A stretch of DNA of 5,964 nucleotides from Thermodesulfobacteriota bacterium (GTDB lineage: Bacteria; Desulfobacterota; DSM-4660; Desulfatiglandales; HGW-15). The stretch lies in contig JALOPA010000152.1 of NCBI GenBank assembly GCA_025454125.1, positions 1-5,964 of the forward strand, given 5' to 3'. The position numbers and the translations under genes are program-made. The stretch's first letter is position 1. Each line of letters begins with the position of its first letter. The notes beneath the pieces are model-generated. The model was not told the DNA's origin, made no database searches, and was given only the letters and a program-made list of their open reading frames with translations. This document shows positions 4,498 through 5,964 of this stretch, piece by piece.

Positions 4498-5964
4498 TTA
4501 GGCGGCCGGTCTGACTTTGACAAATGTCTCGTGAAGTCCCGGGCTTCCGCCGATCATGTCCGTCACGTTGCTCTGGAGGGCCGTGTCGCTGGCTCCCTTC
4601 CCGTAAGACCGTGTGGCCGCCGGAACCTGCCGGCCGAAACCGTGAAGCATGAACACCGCCTCCGGGTGGATGAAGTCCGTCACAAAGGCTTTGATTTTGC
4701 CGAACCCGTGATCCGAGGACACCTCCACGACCTGGCCGTTGGTGATCCCCAGTTTGGCCGCCTCTTCCGTGTTGATCCACAGCACGTTTTCCGGGACCAG
4801 TTCGTTCAGGTAAGGATTGTTCTGAGTCGCCACGTGGGTGTGAACCGCGCTTCGGCCCACGGTCAGGCGGAACTCGCCTTCTGGCGGAGGTGCCACGGGC
4901 TCGTACTTGGCAAAGGAGGCAAAACCGGCTTTCTCCATGAGGCTGGAAACCAGCTCGAACTTGGCGGAAGGGGTCTTGAACTTGATTCCTTCTTTCCGAT
5001 CCCAAAGAATGGGGTTTTTCGACAGGCTCACAAACCCTTTTGAATTGAAGTCCTCGATCTTGATCCCCATGTCCTTGAGCTGAAGGGTCCAGATGTCCTC
5101 GATCGTGTCGTACTTGAAGAAATGACCCAGGTCGAGACGCTTGGCCAGTTCCCGGATGATTTCCCAGTAGGGCTTGGTGTCATACCTCGGTGGCACGCAC
5201 TGCCGCCTCATGTAGAGCGTGGGCTTGGGCCCGTTGGCCATTTGAATCGAATCGGAGCGCTCCAGGTACATGGACTCCGGAAGAACGACGTCCGAATACC
5301 ACGCCGTTTCTCCGAAGTTGACGTCGAGAGTGAGAATGAAGTCGAGCTTGTCAAAGGCCTTTTTGTTCTGGCTGAAGTTGGGAATGGAAAGCATGGGGTC
5401 AAAGCGGTGGCTGATCAGGGCCTTCACCGGATAGGGGTCTTCATTCAGAATGGCGTAGGGGAGCATGGAGCCCACGCCGTGGGCAGGATCGGCCAGAGGG
5501 AGCTTGGCGCCGCCCACACCGTCAAACCGCTCGGCTTTGGCCTTGGGAAGGTCTTTCTGGTCGAGAAGTTTTCCGATGTTCCCGTAGCCTGCGTCCTTGG
5601 GGCCCTTCTTGATGATGAGCCCGCCCTTGCTCTCGATGCTTCCCATGAGGGCGTTGAGAATGAGGAGGGAGCGGCGGAAGTAGATCTCGTTCGCGTGGTT
5701 GGCTCCGCGGTACCCATAATGGAAGATGACTTGGGGTTTGTCCCGGCTCGCCTCCCTGGCCAGCGCCACGATTTCCTGAGCGGGAATGCCCGTCTCTTCC
5801 TCCGCCCACTCGGGGCTGTAGGGCTCCACAAAAGCTCTCAGCTCCGTGAGGCCTGTGACCCATCGGTGCACATATTCCTCATCATAGAGGTTTTCCTTCA
5901 GGATCACGTGGATCAGGGCATAGTTGAGCGCCAAATCCGTTCCCGGTCTGATCATCCAAAAACG
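4498..5964 (-). CDS. Molybdopterin oxidoreductase catalytic subunit, PhsA/PsrA-like (5' end outside window)
   Basis: The frame is open through the right edge (RFW before MIRPGTD), so the ATG at 5955 is internal; 488 residues of the C-terminal part are visible. Features of the DMSO-reductase superfamily are clear: RPGTDLALNYALIHVIL with LYDEEYV near the visible N-terminus, the segment RRSLLILNALMGSIESKGG, the DFILTLDVNFGETAWYSDVVLPE stretch (antepenultimate domain), and a C-terminal molybdopterin dinucleotide-binding domain from about visible residue 365 containing NNPYLNELVPENVLWIN, AAKLGI and VFMLHGFG. The wording is closest to thiosulfate/polysulfide reductase chain A proteins. The N-terminal iron-sulfur motif, the Mo/W-ligating Cys, Sec or Ser and any Tat signal lie outside the window, so metal, substrate and location are undetermined. 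The downstream flavoprotein gene argues for a cytoplasmic enzyme. It is the first visible gene of the operon. Confidence 0.9.
   Translation of the reverse strand, partial: RFWMIRPGTDLALNYALIHVILKENLYDEEYVHRWVTGLTELRAFVEPYSPEWAEEETGIPAQEIVALAREASRDKPQVIFHYGYRGANHANEIYFRRSLLILNALMGSIESKGGLIIKKGPKDAGYGNIGKLLDQKDLPKAKAERFDGVGGAKLPLADPAHGVGSMLPYAILNEDPYPVKALISHRFDPMLSIPNFSQNKKAFDKLDFILTLDVNFGETAWYSDVVLPESMYLERSDSIQMANGPKPTLYMRRQCVPPRYDTKPYWEIIRELAKRLDLGHFFKYDTIEDIWTLQLKDMGIKIEDFNSKGFVSLSKNPILWDRKEGIKFKTPSAKFELVSSLMEKAGFASFAKYEPVAPPPEGEFRLTVGRSAVHTHVATQNNPYLNELVPENVLWINTEEAAKLGITNGQVVEVSSDHGFGKIKAFVTDFIHPEAVFMLHGFGRQVPAATRSYGKGASDTALQSNVTDMIGGSPGLHETFVKVRPAA

Noticed and set aside
3886..5043. Long + strand open frame of 385 codons opposite the ferredoxin-like and molybdopterin genes
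   Set aside because: It crosses the boundary between two well-supported - strand genes and its His/Gly/Arg-rich translation shows no family features.

Overview
The window reads as a GC-rich bacterial chromosome segment, with coding frames biased to G or C at the third codon position. Iron-sulfur and molybdopterin redox genes combined with a common type of intergenic palindromic repeat suggest an anaerobe. A sulfate-reducing or syntrophic Desulfobacterota (Syntrophobacter-like) is the best guess, but it rests on protein style and context only and is not proven.

Layout: the left edge (1-344, + strand) holds the 3' end of an unrecognised gene. Everything else is on the - strand and reads right to left as one apparent operon. 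In order of transcription it contains: (1) the C-terminal part of a PhsA/PsrA-like molybdopterin oxidoreductase (5964-4498, cut by the right edge); (2) a four-cluster ferredoxin-like subunit of the PsrB/DmsB type (4461-3865); (3) a 201-bp spacer carrying a nested-palindrome repeat of about 99 bp (3722-3820); (4) a large NAD(P)H/FAD iron-sulfur oxidoreductase of the GltD/NfnB/SfrB type (3663-1507); (5) a 71-residue protein of unknown function (1493-1278); (6) a ZnuA-type metal-binding protein of an ABC importer (1281-352). The last three genes are tightly packed: a stop codon overlaps the next Shine-Dalgarno, and then there is a 4-bp ATGA start/stop overlap. The znuA gene converges on the left-edge gene with only 7 bp between stop codons.

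How the genes may work together: the molybdopterin subunit would exchange electrons with a substrate, the four-cluster subunit would carry them, and the flavin subunit would link them to NAD(P)(H). The flavin subunit sits where a Psr/Phs-type operon usually has its NrfD/PsrC membrane anchor, which suggests a soluble NAD(P)-linked molybdoenzyme. Its substrate cannot be read from this window. The tie to a small protein and a zinc-type binding protein is unusual. A 7-bp hairpin overlapping the znuA ribosome-binding site suggests that znuA translation depends on translation of the small gene before it. No convincing promoter, terminator, tRNA, rRNA, CRISPR array or transposase gene was seen, and no gene-free stretch exceeds about 200 bp.
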